A stretch of DNA of 48,936 bases from a virus. Below are positions 32,621-38,782 of the stretch, piece by piece. Position numbers and translations under genes: made by a program. The notes beneath the pieces were generated by a model. That model searched no databases. It was not told the origin of the DNA and saw nothing but the letters and a program-made list of their open reading frames with translations. The stretch's first letter is position 1. The number at the start of each line of letters is the position of its first letter. The stretch lies in the IMG/VR virus record IMGVR_UViG_3300046010_005057, positions 1 through 48,936 of that record, one strand, 5' to 3'.

Positions 32621-32692
32621 CACCGTCCCCACTAGAGCATCCTACGGATCAAGTCCGCTGTGGGTCTTTCGGGGTTCCTCGTGGGAACGGTG
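32621..32692 (-). ncRNA. Structured spacer RNA between Leu(CAA) and Thr(GGT)
   Basis: Arms CACCGTTCCCAC / GTGGGGACGGTG (12 bp, one wobble) enclose smaller hairpins (CCCGAAAGACCC, CGGACTTGATCCG). It is not foldable by eye into a cloverleaf; a degenerate tRNA or an independent small RNA. Confidence 0.35.
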
Positions 32693-32727
32693 ACTAACGC
32701 GGTACTACGAACCCTTTTTCCCGCAGT

Positions 32728-32805
32728 TGGTACCAGTGGTGGGATTCGAACCCACAACATCTCGCTTTTGAGACGAGCGCCTCTACCTGATTGGACTACA
32801 CTGGC
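32728..32805 (-). tRNA. tRNA-Leu (CAA)
   Basis: Acceptor GCCAGTG/CACTGGT, anticodon arm CTCGT-CTCAAAA-GCGAG, canonical T-loop TTCGAAT, CCA encoded; short variable loop. Confidence 0.88.
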
Positions 32806-32806
32806 A

Positions 32807-32881
32807 TGGATGCCGCGGTACGGGTCGAACGTACAACCTCCACGTTCAAAGCGTGTTGCACCACCATTGTGCTACGCGGCA
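32807..32881 (-). tRNA. tRNA-Gln (TTG)
   Basis: Acceptor TGCCGCG/CGCGGCA, anticodon loop CTTTGAA, D-arm GCAC-AATGGTG-GTGC, T-arm GTACG-TTCGACC-CGTAC, CCA encoded. Confidence 0.9.
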
Positions 32882-32893
32882 TTAATGATTTAA

Positions 32894-33115
32894 TTATCGA
32901 ATCAGATCGACCATCTCTCCGAAGTATTTGTCGAACACCTCAATGAGAACCAAATAGGTGCCTGATGTCATTTCAGCGTCGACCTTTTCGATTTGTTCTT
33001 CTGACCATCCAAGACGACGGCCATAGACCTTTGCAGTTCCGCGGAGGAACCAGGCGTTTCCGTCTGGGCCTCGCAGATCGATGAAGGGTTTCTCTTCATA
33101 CGCTTCTCGGATCAT
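32894..33115 (-). CDS. Small hypothetical protein, 73 aa
   Basis: MIREAYEEKPFIDLRGPDGNAWFL..., start ATG 33115 overlapping the phosphatase stop (ATGA). The GPDGNAWFLxG block is seen in other small phage proteins. Function unknown. Confidence 0.65.
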   Translation of the reverse strand: MIREAYEEKPFIDLRGPDGNAWFLRGTAKVYGRRLGWSEEQIEKVDAEMTSGTYLVLIEVFDKYFGEMVDLIR

Positions 33116-33804
33116 GCAAAGTCTCCTTTGACTTGGATGATTTCAATCGGACCACCGGGTTCATCGGCATCGAAGACGCCGATTGTCAGAATACCAGTGT
33201 GGAACGCAGCTGTGTCCAGATTGGTCCTGTGCGGCAGCAACTCCGGCGCGTCAGGTTTCTTGCTGTAGTGGTATGGCGTATGACCGTGCACGATGTGTGG
33301 TACATCAAACTGATCAGCTCGCGCATTCAGGAAACGATCCCTGATCCACAGGTTCCACTCGTCTTGTTGATCGTCGGCTGAGACATCGGGCATCAGACCA
33401 GCATGAACGTAGACACGACCTTGATCATCCTTGACCATGGTCGGCAGGTCCTTCATCCAGTCAATATGTTCCATTGGGACATCATTGGAGTATGACGTCA
33501 TAGTAGCATCTCCACCATTCTGCCACCAGAGTGAAATACCGGTACCGGTGATGGCGTCAATCATCATATCCTCGTGGTTTCCCTTGAGGGCGATGCACGA
33601 AGGATTATCCTTCGTCATCTCCATAAGACGTTCGACAACTTCTTTCGACTGAGGACCGCGATCGACGTAGTCACCCAGGAAGATCACCACGGCAGTCGCA
33701 TCGTGAGACGCGATATGTTCATCGATGCGGCGCTCAGCGATCTGCATGAGATCGAAGCGACCATGGACATCCCCGACAGCGTAGATATAGCGTTTCTTTT
33801 CCAT
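33112..33804 (-). CDS. Serine/threonine-type protein phosphatase (PPP/lambda-like)
   Basis: 230 residues with an intact metallophosphatase signature: GDVHG (about 12-16), GDYVDRG (about 44-50), KGNHED (about 73-78), VHAGL and IVHGHTP. The closest known architecture is lambda protein phosphatase / PrpA. It could dephosphorylate host proteins, RNA 5' ends or nucleotides. Early promoter directly upstream. Confidence 0.88.
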   Translation of the reverse strand: MEKKRYIYAVGDVHGRFDLMQIAERRIDEHIASHDATAVVIFLGDYVDRGPQSKEVVERLMEMTKDNPSCIALKGNHEDMMIDAITGTGISLWWQNGGDATMTSYSNDVPMEHIDWMKDLPTMVKDDQGRVYVHAGLMPDVSADDQQDEWNLWIRDRFLNARADQFDVPHIVHGHTPYHYSKKPDAPELLPHRTNLDTAAFHTGILTIGVFDADEPGGPIEIIQVKGDFA

Positions 33805-33810
33805 TTCGCG

Positions 33811-33839
33811 ATCCTATCACGCCGGTCGGCTGGTGTAAA
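33811..33839 (-). promoter_or_regulatory. Early promoter
   Basis: TTTACA (33839-33834), 17-nt spacer ending CGTGA, TAGGAT (33816-33811), seven bases from ATG 33804. Confidence 0.7.
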
Positions 33840-33842
33840 CAA

Positions 33843-33908
33843 TGGTGCGCCCCGCCGGCTTCGCCTACCAATTTGACAGCCGGCTTTAGACCACTAAGCT
33901 AAGAGCAC
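33843..33908 (-). tRNA. Degenerate tRNA-Asp (GTC), T-arm reduced
   Basis: 66 nt. Acceptor GTGCTCT/GGGGCGC with several wobbles, normal D-arm GCTT...AAGC with GG, anticodon region CTGTCAAA (8 nt loop), CCA encoded. The T-arm shrinks to about GGC-GAA-GCC. It overlaps the stop of the endonuclease gene. A pseudogene is likely; an intact Asp tRNA lies at 38783-38858. Confidence 0.5.
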
Positions 33909-34550
33909 CTGTTTCTTTTTGTTCGTTTGGCCGCGAACAAAGCCAGGTGGAATTTCATCTGGCAAAACGGCTTTGTTAATAATACCATTCGTCACTCTAA
34001 TTCGACCAGAGCAATTGTCATATTTGAGGTTGTGAGTTTTGTGCATGTCTCGCATGCGTCTTTTGAATTCATCAGTGTGTGTTTTGCCAAGAAACCCGTT
34101 TTGTCCACCGTTCTGATAGTGCTTATTCATTCTATCAGAAAGTTTGCGACTAAAAAGAGCTCTAAACTCGTCATTTTCAAAAACTCTCTTTGTCGCTTCC
34201 GAAAGTTTTTGTCTATGAGCAGGAGATGGACTAAGTCCTAATGTTCCGCCAAGGCCTTCACGATTCACATAGCCCCAGCCGCCTTTGCCGCCAGGACAGA
34301 TGTTGTAGGTGTCTTCACGAAGGCAAAACTCATCCGTGACGAGCTCCTTCTCCTTGGCGTTCATCTCCTCCTCGGTCTCGAAGACGTGGAGAATCTCCTT
34401 CTTGAAAGCCTCCAGACCGTGTTTCTTTACCGCTCTACGAATGAGGTTCCCTGAACCCATGTAGCCGTCAGCCAGATCTTCAGTCTGGTGCTTCCCTACG
34501 TACACCTTCCCGGATTCTAGATGAGTGATCCGATAGACGGTGTAGTGCAT
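33894..34550 (-). CDS. GIY-YIG homing endonuclease
   Basis: 218 residues. MHYTVYRITHLESGKVYVGKH is the GIY-YIG start, with YMGSGNLIRRAVKKHG, a catalytic-type Glu in EKELVTDEF, and the NICPGGKGGWG turn. NUMOD-like segments follow (SPAHRQKLSEATKRVFEND, FLGKTHTDEFKRRMRDMH). It is AT-richer than its neighbours and lies between tRNA genes. Expression should be late only: its SD is in the hairpin at 34559-34605. Confidence 0.88.
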   Translation of the reverse strand: MHYTVYRITHLESGKVYVGKHQTEDLADGYMGSGNLIRRAVKKHGLEAFKKEILHVFETEEEMNAKEKELVTDEFCLREDTYNICPGGKGGWGYVNREGLGGTLGLSPSPAHRQKLSEATKRVFENDEFRALFSRKLSDRMNKHYQNGGQNGFLGKTHTDEFKRRMRDMHKTHNLKYDNCSGRIRVTNGIINKAVLPDEIPPGFVRGQTNKKKQVLLA

Positions 34551-34558
34551 GTTGAGAA

Positions 34559-34605
34559 GTCTCCAACGAGATAAGGTTTGGTGACCTATTTATCCCGTTG
34601 GAGAC
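34559..34605 (-). promoter_or_regulatory. Late promoter inside an SD-sequestering hairpin (GIY-YIG gene)
   Basis: 10-bp stem GTCTCCAACG / CGTTGGAGAC extended by GATAA/TTATC. The upstream strand includes the late box GATAAATA (34594-34587); the downstream strand contains the endonuclease SD GGAG, nine bases before ATG 34550. This is the arrangement known for T4 I-TevI. Confidence 0.85.
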
Positions 34606-34610
34606 CCTAT

Positions 34611-34691
34611 GAAGGCCGCGGAGGAATCGAACCTCTTGCCAGCAGATTAAAGGTCTGCCGCTGCACCATGCGAGCATTAGACTCGCGGCCC
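34611..34691 (-). tRNA. tRNA-Lys (TTT), atypical
   Basis: Acceptor GGGCCGC/GCGGCCT, anticodon arm GCAGA-CCTTTAA-TCTGC (C at position 33), T-loop TTCGATT. About 7 extra nt between acceptor and D-arm; CCA not encoded. The 5' end overlaps the preceding CDS. Confidence 0.65.
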
Positions 34692-34877
34692 ATTATTCTC
34701 TGCAACGTACATCTCATTGCGCAAAATCTCAATTTGCTCCGACAGGCACTCGGATAGTGCGTAGTCGACATCACGAAGAGCTCGTTCGTAGGCGGCTTCC
34801 GGTGTAGCTCCATCGGCCTCATACATGTCGCACAGCAGTTCGAGCTGTGCAGCCCAAAGTTTCTTCATCTCGCCCAT
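34677..34877 (-). CDS. Small hypothetical protein, 66 aa
   Basis: MGEMKKLWAAQLELLCDMYEADG... is helical and acidic. ATG 34877 overlaps the upstream stop (TGATG). The 3' end runs into tRNA-Lys. Confidence 0.6.
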   Translation of the reverse strand: MGEMKKLWAAQLELLCDMYEADGATPEAAYERALRDVDYALSECLSEQIEILRNEMYVAENNGPRV

Positions 34878-35083
34878 CAGTCGTTGATAAGGACCTCAAA
34901 GAGACCCTCCGACAGTTGAAGTTTGGCGATAGCACCAAGAGACTTCAACTTCCGAGAAGCAATCTGAACCAGTTCATGGTCAGAAAGCCGCTCCTTTTTG
35001 AAACCGAGATCAGCCAAAACCGAAGCGAGCTCCTCCATTGGGAACTCCATTTCGTTTCTATATTGCGTGTCTGAAGTTTTCAT
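34877..35083 (-). CDS. Small hypothetical protein, 68 aa
   Basis: Start set at ATG 35083 (MKTSDTQYRNEMEFP), just after tRNA-Arg(TCT). Helical, no recognised family; coupled to the next gene. Confidence 0.55.
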   Translation of the reverse strand: MKTSDTQYRNEMEFPMEELASVLADLGFKKERLSDHELVQIASRKLKSLGAIAKLQLSEGLFEVLIND

Positions 35084-35098
35084 GGCTTTCTTTCGTGT

Positions 35099-35173
35099 TG
35101 GCGTCGCATGAAGGAATCGAACCCTCATCCGTCGTTTAGAAGACGACTGCACTTTCCGTTGTGCTAATGCGAC
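35099..35173 (-). tRNA. tRNA-Arg (TCT)
   Basis: Acceptor GTCGCAT/ATGCGAC, anticodon arm GTCGT-CTTCTAA-ACGAC, D-arm with GG, T-arm GAGGG-TTCGATT-CCTTC, CCA encoded. Confidence 0.92.
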
Positions 35174-35181
35174 TTATTGGG

Positions 35182-35736
35182 TCAGAAGTAGCGGTCCGCG
35201 ATCTGAATCTCTTGACCTTTTCCGCCGCCGATGCAGTCGGGACCGACTGAAATTCCTGATCCCAGACCGAGGCGAATTTCGCCGCGCTGCAGCAACTGAT
35301 AGGGACCTACGATCGGGAATCCACCAAAGATGAGATAGCCCGAACCATCGAGATATTTCTTCAGTCCGACTGTGGCTTTATAGTAGGTCTCGCCGGAACT
35401 GATAAAATCATCGACGAAAACCGGCATAAGAACCTTTGGTCCGCTGACGCGGGCAGCTTCGCCGACATGATACTCGATTTTGTCACCGTGCGAATCTTCA
35501 TTTTCCTTGCGGACATAGACCATCGTCAGATAGTCGGCGAACCGCTCCGGCGCAGTTAGAAGAATTGCGGTGGCTAGGGCTGCGCCACTGTAGCCGCGAT
35601 AGTAGAGAATCGGTACGACGTTACGACCCTTCTCGACGGAGAGCTCTTCGACTCTGGCCATCAAGGACCTGACCATCGCATTGGCGGAATCACGCAGCGC
35701 TCCAACGTCCTGCGCATTGCTGTAGTGGCTTCCCAT
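35182..35736 (-). CDS. Phosphoribosyltransferase-like protein
   Basis: 184 residues. VVPILYYRGYSGAALATAI (about 40-58) is the first strand-loop region and MPVFVDDFISSGETYYKA (about 107-124) is the PRPP-binding loop (two acidic residues then S-S-G-E-T). It could salvage nucleobases or act on NAD-related substrates. An early promoter lies upstream. Confidence 0.75.
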   Translation of the reverse strand: MGSHYSNAQDVGALRDSANAMVRSLMARVEELSVEKGRNVVPILYYRGYSGAALATAILLTAPERFADYLTMVYVRKENEDSHGDKIEYHVGEAARVSGPKVLMPVFVDDFISSGETYYKATVGLKKYLDGSGYLIFGGFPIVGPYQLLQRGEIRLGLGSGISVGPDCIGGGKGQEIQIADRYF

Positions 35737-35770
35737 CTGAAGACGTCTCCGTATAAGATCTGACTATGGC

Positions 35771-35798
35771 ATCTTACCACGTCGGTCGGAGTCGTAAA
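35771..35798 (-). promoter_or_regulatory. Early promoter
   Basis: TTTACG (35798-35793), 16-nt spacer, TAAGAT (35776-35771). Confidence 0.65.
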
Positions 35799-35811
35799 CA
35801 AAAATGTTTTG

Positions 35812-36288
35812 TCAAGAATCGCTTTTGTGCAATTTCAGAAGAGACTGTGGAGAGTGAGGACCAGGATGCGTCTCGCCGCCATTGTAGTACTTTACTTCGG
35901 CATGGATATGCGATATCCCGTGTCTCTTGGCGTACGCCAGGCGATGATTCCCCTCCATAACATGAGCCTCACCACGGTGATTCACACCGATCATGATCGG
36001 ATGATTCTTGCTGTCAAACTTAGACGGATGACCGATCTGTTTCGAGAGTTGATCTTGCTTGGGTCCATGGTCTCTGAACTCATGTTCACCCATGGCACCA
36101 GGAAGATGATTCAGATGACTGACCGGAAGATGCAGGTTCTTGTTGAAGTACCCAGTCGTCGCGCCATTTAGGCCTTTGCGACGGTGATAATCCGTGTCGG
36201 CATCTTCTTGCTTATGTCGAAGCCAAGAGCCGCCTGGATTGTCCTGCTTAAATTGCGCCTCAGCTAGAAACTCTCTATAGGTCTTCAT
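35812..36288 (-). CDS. Head-packaged ParB/sulfiredoxin-like protein (predicted)
   Basis: 158 residues. The N-terminus MKTYREFLAEAQF is almost the T4 internal-protein capsid-targeting sequence (IPIII starts MKTYQEFIAEA), with prohead-protease cleavage expected after FLAE. The C-terminal half, HPIMIGVNHRGEAHVMEGNHRLAYAKRHG, has the ParB-N/Srx pattern (hydrophobic strand, then EGNHRxxAY). The protein is His-rich. It is probably packaged and delivered with the DNA. Late box GATAAGTA at 36320-36327. Confidence 0.7.
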   Translation of the reverse strand: MKTYREFLAEAQFKQDNPGGSWLRHKQEDADTDYHRRKGLNGATTGYFNKNLHLPVSHLNHLPGAMGEHEFRDHGPKQDQLSKQIGHPSKFDSKNHPIMIGVNHRGEAHVMEGNHRLAYAKRHGISHIHAEVKYYNGGETHPGPHSPQSLLKLHKSDS

Positions 36289-36319
36289 GGACAGACGCCT
36301 ATGCTATTCAATCGACCTT

Positions 36320-36327
36320 TACTTATC
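36320..36327 (-). promoter_or_regulatory. Late promoter box (GATAAGTA)
   Basis: GATAAGTA on the minus strand, 32 bases before ATG 36288. Confidence 0.55.
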
Positions 36328-36334
36328 ATCGAAT

Positions 36335-36419
36335 TGGTACGCATGGAGGGATTCGAACCCCCACCCCATTACAGGACCGGCACCTAAAGCCGGCGTGGCT
36401 ACCGTTTCACCACATGCGC
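36335..36419 (-). tRNA. tRNA-Leu (TAG)
   Basis: Acceptor GCGCATG/CATGCGT, anticodon arm CCGGC-TTTAGGT-GCCGG, long class II variable arm, T-loop TTCGAAT, CCA encoded. Confidence 0.9.
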
Positions 36420-36424
36420 GCTGT

Positions 36425-36496
36425 TGGAACTGGTGTTGGGTAACGCTCCCAATCGACCTGGGTCACAGCCGAGCCGCCCTACTTAGGGACACCAGA
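36425..36496 (-). tRNA. tRNA-His (GTG), elbow-deviant
   Basis: Acceptor TCTGGTG/CACCAGT, anticodon loop CTGTGAC, T-arm TTGGG-AGCGTTA-CCCAA. The D-arm is only CCCT-AAGT-AGGG (tetraloop, no GG). CCA encoded. Confidence 0.65.
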
Positions 36497-36620
36497 TTAA
36501 AATTCGGTCCGCGTTTTGAAAGGACTGTCCCGTTTACCCCTCGCCTCACGACTAGACGCGTCGAGCGAGCGGAGCCCGTAACCTTCTTATAGTCGGAGAT
36601 CGTCTTTCTCCGCTACGTGA

Positions 36621-36695
36621 TGGAGCGTACGACAGGTATCGCGCCTGCATCTCTAGCTTGGAAGGCTAGGGCCCATCTATTTAGACCACGTACGC
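36621..36695 (-). tRNA. tRNA-Gly (TCC), elbow-deviant
   Basis: Acceptor GCGTACG/CGTACGC, anticodon arm CTAGC-CTTCCAA-GCTAG, T-arm GCAGG-CGCGATA-CCTGT, D-arm GTCT-AAATAGAT-GGGC without GG, CCA encoded. Confidence 0.78.
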
Positions 36696-36702
36696 GTTGT
36701 TC

Positions 36703-36993
36703 TTAGAGGACCCCGTAGATCTCCGGTTCACGGAGAAGGAGGTACATGCCGCCTTCGATATTGATCTGTCGACTTGCGACAGCCTGACGACTGAAGAGGA
36801 CTTTGTCTCCGACCTGCACTCGGACAGGAACGTGAACACCGGCGTCATAGACACCATTGCCTACAGCCTCGACGGTTCCAGTTTGAGTCGGACCTAACGA
36901 TTGCGGATTCGCAATGAAGAGGCCAGACTCAAGTTGGTCTTTTTCTGCATCCGGTTTGATGATCAGACGATCGCCGAGTGGCATGAATTTCAT
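36703..36993 (-). CDS. groES: GroES-like co-chaperonin
   Basis: 96 residues. MKFMPLGDRLIIKPD is the classic Cpn10 start, then a mobile-loop region (QLESGLFIANPQSLG), GTVEAVGNGVYD, VGDKVLFSRQA and the C-terminal strand. T4 encodes gp31 to replace GroES for folding its capsid protein; this protein probably works with host GroEL in the same way. Confidence 0.9.
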   Translation of the reverse strand: MKFMPLGDRLIIKPDAEKDQLESGLFIANPQSLGPTQTGTVEAVGNGVYDAGVHVPVRVQVGDKVLFSRQAVASRQINIEGGMYLLLREPEIYGVL

Positions 36994-37022
36994 GTGTTGA
37001 ATGTCCTATTGCTACGTCGAAA

Positions 37023-37099
37023 TGGTGCCCCTGGAGAGATTCGAACTCCCAACATCTGCAGTCTGAGTGCAGCGACTCTACCAATTGGCCTACAGAGGC
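37023..37099 (-). tRNA. tRNA-Leu (CAG)
   Basis: Acceptor GCCTCTG/CAGGGGC, anticodon arm CTGCA-CTCAGAC-TGCAG, T-loop TTCGAAT, CCA encoded; short variable loop. Confidence 0.9.
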
Positions 37100-37106
37100 A
37101 TGAAGA

Positions 37107-37194
37107 TGGTGGGAGATGGAGGTAACGCTCCACTTGGCAACTTCCCGACTTATCAAGCCAAACGTTTTACAGACGTCCGCCGGGGTCATCTCCC
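37107..37194 (-). tRNA. tRNA-Tyr (GTA), elbow-deviant
   Basis: Acceptor GGGAGAT/ATCTCCC, anticodon arm GACGT-CTGTAAA-ACGTT, T-arm region GTGGAGCGTTACCTCC (AGCGTTA core), CCA encoded. The D-arm is reduced to about 9 nt and the variable arm enlarged (TTGGC...GCCAA). Confidence 0.65.
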
Positions 37195-37204
37195 AAATTA
37201 CGAA

Positions 37205-37270
37205 TAAGAAATAGCGCTAATGGGATTATACTACTTAGCTCCACCATCCCGGAGCCGCATTCTTTCTTAT
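37205..37270 (-). ncRNA. Hairpin-bounded spacer RNA upstream of tRNA-Tyr
   Basis: Perfect 10-bp arms GAATAAGAAA / TTTCTTATTC enclose about 45 nt with a GGGAT/ATCCC helix. No ORF. Its identity is unknown; a degenerate tRNA or a processing element. Confidence 0.35.
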
Positions 37271-37296
37271 TCACCGACCGAAGCCGAAATTGAGAA

Positions 37297-37342
37297 GTCT
37301 CCAGAGTGAGTAGGCTTGGTGACCATCTGTCACTCTGAAGAC
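37297..37342 (-). promoter_or_regulatory. Orphan copy of the endonuclease-leader hairpin
   Basis: Same framework as 34559-34605: stem CAGAGTGA/TCACTCTG with flanking GTCT/AGAC, shared loop GGTCACCAA(A/G)CC, flanks AGAAGTCTCC and GACCCTATG. The stem bases differ but still pair. The late box and the ATG are lost and no endonuclease gene follows. Confidence 0.65.
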
Positions 37343-37348
37343 CCTATG

Positions 37349-37420
37349 TGGACCGACGGGGAATCGAACCCCGTCTTCCTACTTGCAAGGCAGGAGTGCT
37401 ACCGTTATCACTATCGGCCC
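37349..37420 (-). tRNA. tRNA-Ala (TGC)
   Basis: Acceptor GGGCCGA/TCGGTCC, anticodon loop CTTGCAA, D-loop with GG, T-arm ACGGG-GTTCGAT-TCCCG region canonical. CCA not encoded. Confidence 0.88.
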
Positions 37421-37424
37421 AAAA

Positions 37425-37486
37425 CTTGGCCCAGTACTCTCACCGGTGTCACGCCTAACGCTGACGTTTACGTCTCTGCAGAGAGT
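37425..37486 (-). other. Structured spacer 5' of tRNA-Ala
   Basis: Outer ACTCTC/GAGAGT pairing, a GACGTAAACGTC hairpin and an AGCGTTA heptamer flanked by ACGTC/GGCGT, as in the deviant T-arms. Possibly a decayed tRNA. No ORF. Confidence 0.3.
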
Positions 37487-37494
37487 TACTTATC
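37487..37494 (-). promoter_or_regulatory. Possible late box upstream of tRNA-Ala
   Basis: GATAAGTA on the minus strand directly after the stop of the 83-residue gene. There is no protein gene immediately downstream. Confidence 0.35.
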
Positions 37495-37746
37495 CTACGC
37501 GGCCTTGAGGACCGCCAGACCATCGTGAGCAAGCAGGAAGTTGCTCATCGAGATGGCCAGGTTCTGGGTCGACCGAGCCGACCGAACCATGGTGTTCGCC
37601 TTCGCGACGTTCGCAGGCCGGGCGCCTTCGGCAGCCTCGATGGCCTTGATCGCAAGGTTCTTGGCGAACTGCAGATCACTTGTTGCAGCGACTTCGCGGA
37701 CCATGTCCATCGTGAAGAAACCGAACTGATTCGAACTGCTAGGCAT
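37495..37746 (-). CDS. Small helical hypothetical protein, 83 aa
   Basis: Start ATG 37746 behind AGGAGA. MPSSSNQFGFFTMDMVREVA... is an alanine-rich helical protein. An early-type promoter lies upstream. No family recognised. Confidence 0.65.
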   Translation of the reverse strand: MPSSSNQFGFFTMDMVREVAATSDLQFAKNLAIKAIEAAEGARPANVAKANTMVRSARSTQNLAISMSNFLLAHDGLAVLKAA

Positions 37747-37773
37747 TTGATATCTCCTCTTTTCGACTATGAC

Positions 37774-37801
37774 ATCATAACACGTCGGTCGCCAAAAGAA
37801 A
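37774..37801 (-). promoter_or_regulatory. Early promoter (weak -35)
   Basis: CGTGTTATGAT with TATGAT at 37779-37774; the -35 is TTTCTT, not TTTACA. Confidence 0.5.
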
Positions 37802-37828
37802 CAGCCCAACAGAATTATTTTAGTATGT

Positions 37829-37906
37829 TGGTAGCGCTAGAGGGCCTCGAACCCTCATCTCGCAGGTGAAAGCTGCGAATCCTAAGCCAGGTTAGACGAT
37901 AGCGCC
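37829..37906 (-). tRNA. tRNA-Glu (TTC)
   Basis: Acceptor GGCGCTA/TAGCGCT, anticodon arm CGCAG-CTTTCAC-CTGCG, T-arm GAGGG-TTCGAGG-CCCTC, CCA encoded. Confidence 0.9.
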
Positions 37907-37913
37907 GTAATAA

Positions 37914-37988
37914 TGGTCAGGGCGGAGAATTTTGAAATCTCGACCCCCGGTTTCCAAAACCGGTACTCTGCCTCTGAGCTACACCCTG
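37914..37988 (-). tRNA. tRNA-Pro (TGG)
   Basis: Acceptor CAGGGTG/CGCCCTG, D-arm GCTC-AGAGGCA-GAGT, anticodon arm CCGGT-TTTGGAA-ACCGG, T-loop TTCAAAA, CCA encoded. Confidence 0.9.
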
Positions 37989-37996
37989 ACATAAAA

Positions 37997-38071
37997 TGGA
38001 GAGACTAGAGGGACTCGAACCCTCGACTTCTGGATGGCAACCAGATGTGTTCCCACTAGCACCATAGTCTC
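37997..38071 (-). tRNA. tRNA-Gly (GCC)
   Basis: Acceptor GAGACTA/TAGTCTC, anticodon arm TCTGG-TTGCCAT-CCAGA, T-arm GAGGG-TTCGAGT-CCCTC, CCA encoded. Confidence 0.92.
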
Positions 38072-38075
38072 ATAT

Positions 38076-38150
38076 TGGAGTTCCAGGAGGGAATCGAACC
38101 CTCATTCTCGGTTTTGCAGACCGGCGTGTAACCACTCCACGCACTGGAAC
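38076..38150 (-). tRNA. tRNA-Cys (GCA)
   Basis: Acceptor GTTCCAG/CTGGAAC, anticodon loop CTGCAAA, T-arm GAGGG-TTCGATT-CCCTC, CCA encoded. Confidence 0.92.
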
Positions 38151-38154
38151 ATTG

Positions 38155-38571
38155 TTATTTCGGATGGTACTTAATCTTGTAACCATCAATCTTTGATCCA
38201 CCGTGGTCTTCAAAACCGTGGCGAACATACCAATTTTTCAACCTCTCAGTGTGGCGACGGTTTTCGTACGCGTCGGCGACTCCGCTGATAGGCACCTTAT
38301 GTTTGTCCGACAGCTTGGTAAGGTGCTTAAGCGCTTTACCACCGTCTCCCTTGCCTCTGTCATGCGACTGTATGTCGTGTAGATGGATACCATCTGGACC
38401 AGGCGAAACGTGAACGGCTGTCTTACCGATAACCCGCAGGCGGTCGTTCATCGGATGCGGCTTTGAAGAAGCATGGAGATCATCCATGAACTTCTGAGCA
38501 GCTCCTTTATGAGTACCTCCTCCAAGACGAAGGACAAAGGTCTCATTCACAAACTGTCGGTATGTAATCAT
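38155..38571 (-). CDS. Head-packaged GNAT acetyltransferase (predicted)
   Basis: 138 residues from ATG 38571. The N-terminus MITYRQFVNETF resembles a capsid-targeting sequence with a cleavage site after FVNE. The remainder has GNAT features: strand GIHLHDIQS, acetyl-CoA loop RGKGDGGKAL (R/QxxGxG/A pattern), a middle strand VPISGVAD and the C-terminal LKNWYVRHGFEDHG. It would be injected with the genome and acetylate a host target (unknown). Its SD is sequestered by the hairpin at 38579-38605. Confidence 0.75.
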   Translation of the reverse strand: MITYRQFVNETFVLRLGGGTHKGAAQKFMDDLHASSKPHPMNDRLRVIGKTAVHVSPGPDGIHLHDIQSHDRGKGDGGKALKHLTKLSDKHKVPISGVADAYENRRHTERLKNWYVRHGFEDHGGSKIDGYKIKYHPK

Positions 38572-38578
38572 TGTTCGC

Positions 38579-38605
38579 GCTCCTTCACTGTATTTATGAA
38601 GGAGC
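38579..38605 (-). promoter_or_regulatory. Late promoter inside an SD-sequestering hairpin (GNAT gene)
   Basis: 8-bp stem GCTCCTTC / GAAGGAGC with the late box ATAAATA (38597-38591) in the loop. The 3' arm is the GNAT SD GAAGGAGC, seven bases before ATG 38571. Confidence 0.85.
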
Positions 38606-38609
38606 AAAA

Positions 38610-38683
38610 TGGCACCAGTGCCGGGAATCGAACCCGAGACTTCTAGGTTTTGGAGGCCTGAGGGCAACCACTGCCGCACTGGT
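38610..38683 (-). tRNA. tRNA-Trp (CCA)
   Basis: Acceptor ACCAGTG/CACTGGT, anticodon loop CTCCAAA (closing pair mismatched), T-loop TTCGATT, CCA encoded. It reads UGG. Confidence 0.82.
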
Positions 38684-38688
38684 AAAAA

Positions 38689-38776
38689 TGGAGAACGTGG
38701 TGAGATTCGAACTCACGATGTGCTTTCGCAAACGGATTAAGAGCCCGTCCCAGTCGACCGCTATGGTAACACGTCC
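38689..38776 (-). tRNA. tRNA-Lys (CTT) on a class II-like scaffold
   Basis: Acceptor GGACGTG/CACGTTC, anticodon arm ACGGG-CTCTTAA-TCCGT, T-loop TTCGAAT, CCA encoded. The variable arm of about 15 nt contains GCGAAAGC; discriminator T. Confidence 0.75.
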
Positions 38777-38782
38777 ATGAAT

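Noticed and set aside
36596-36620. Terminator between tRNA-Gly and the downstream spacer
   Set aside because: CGGAGA/TCTCCG hairpin present, but no U-tract on either strand.
37487-37494. Confident late promoter call
   Set aside because: The box is good but lies after a stop codon with only tRNA-Ala downstream; listed with low confidence.
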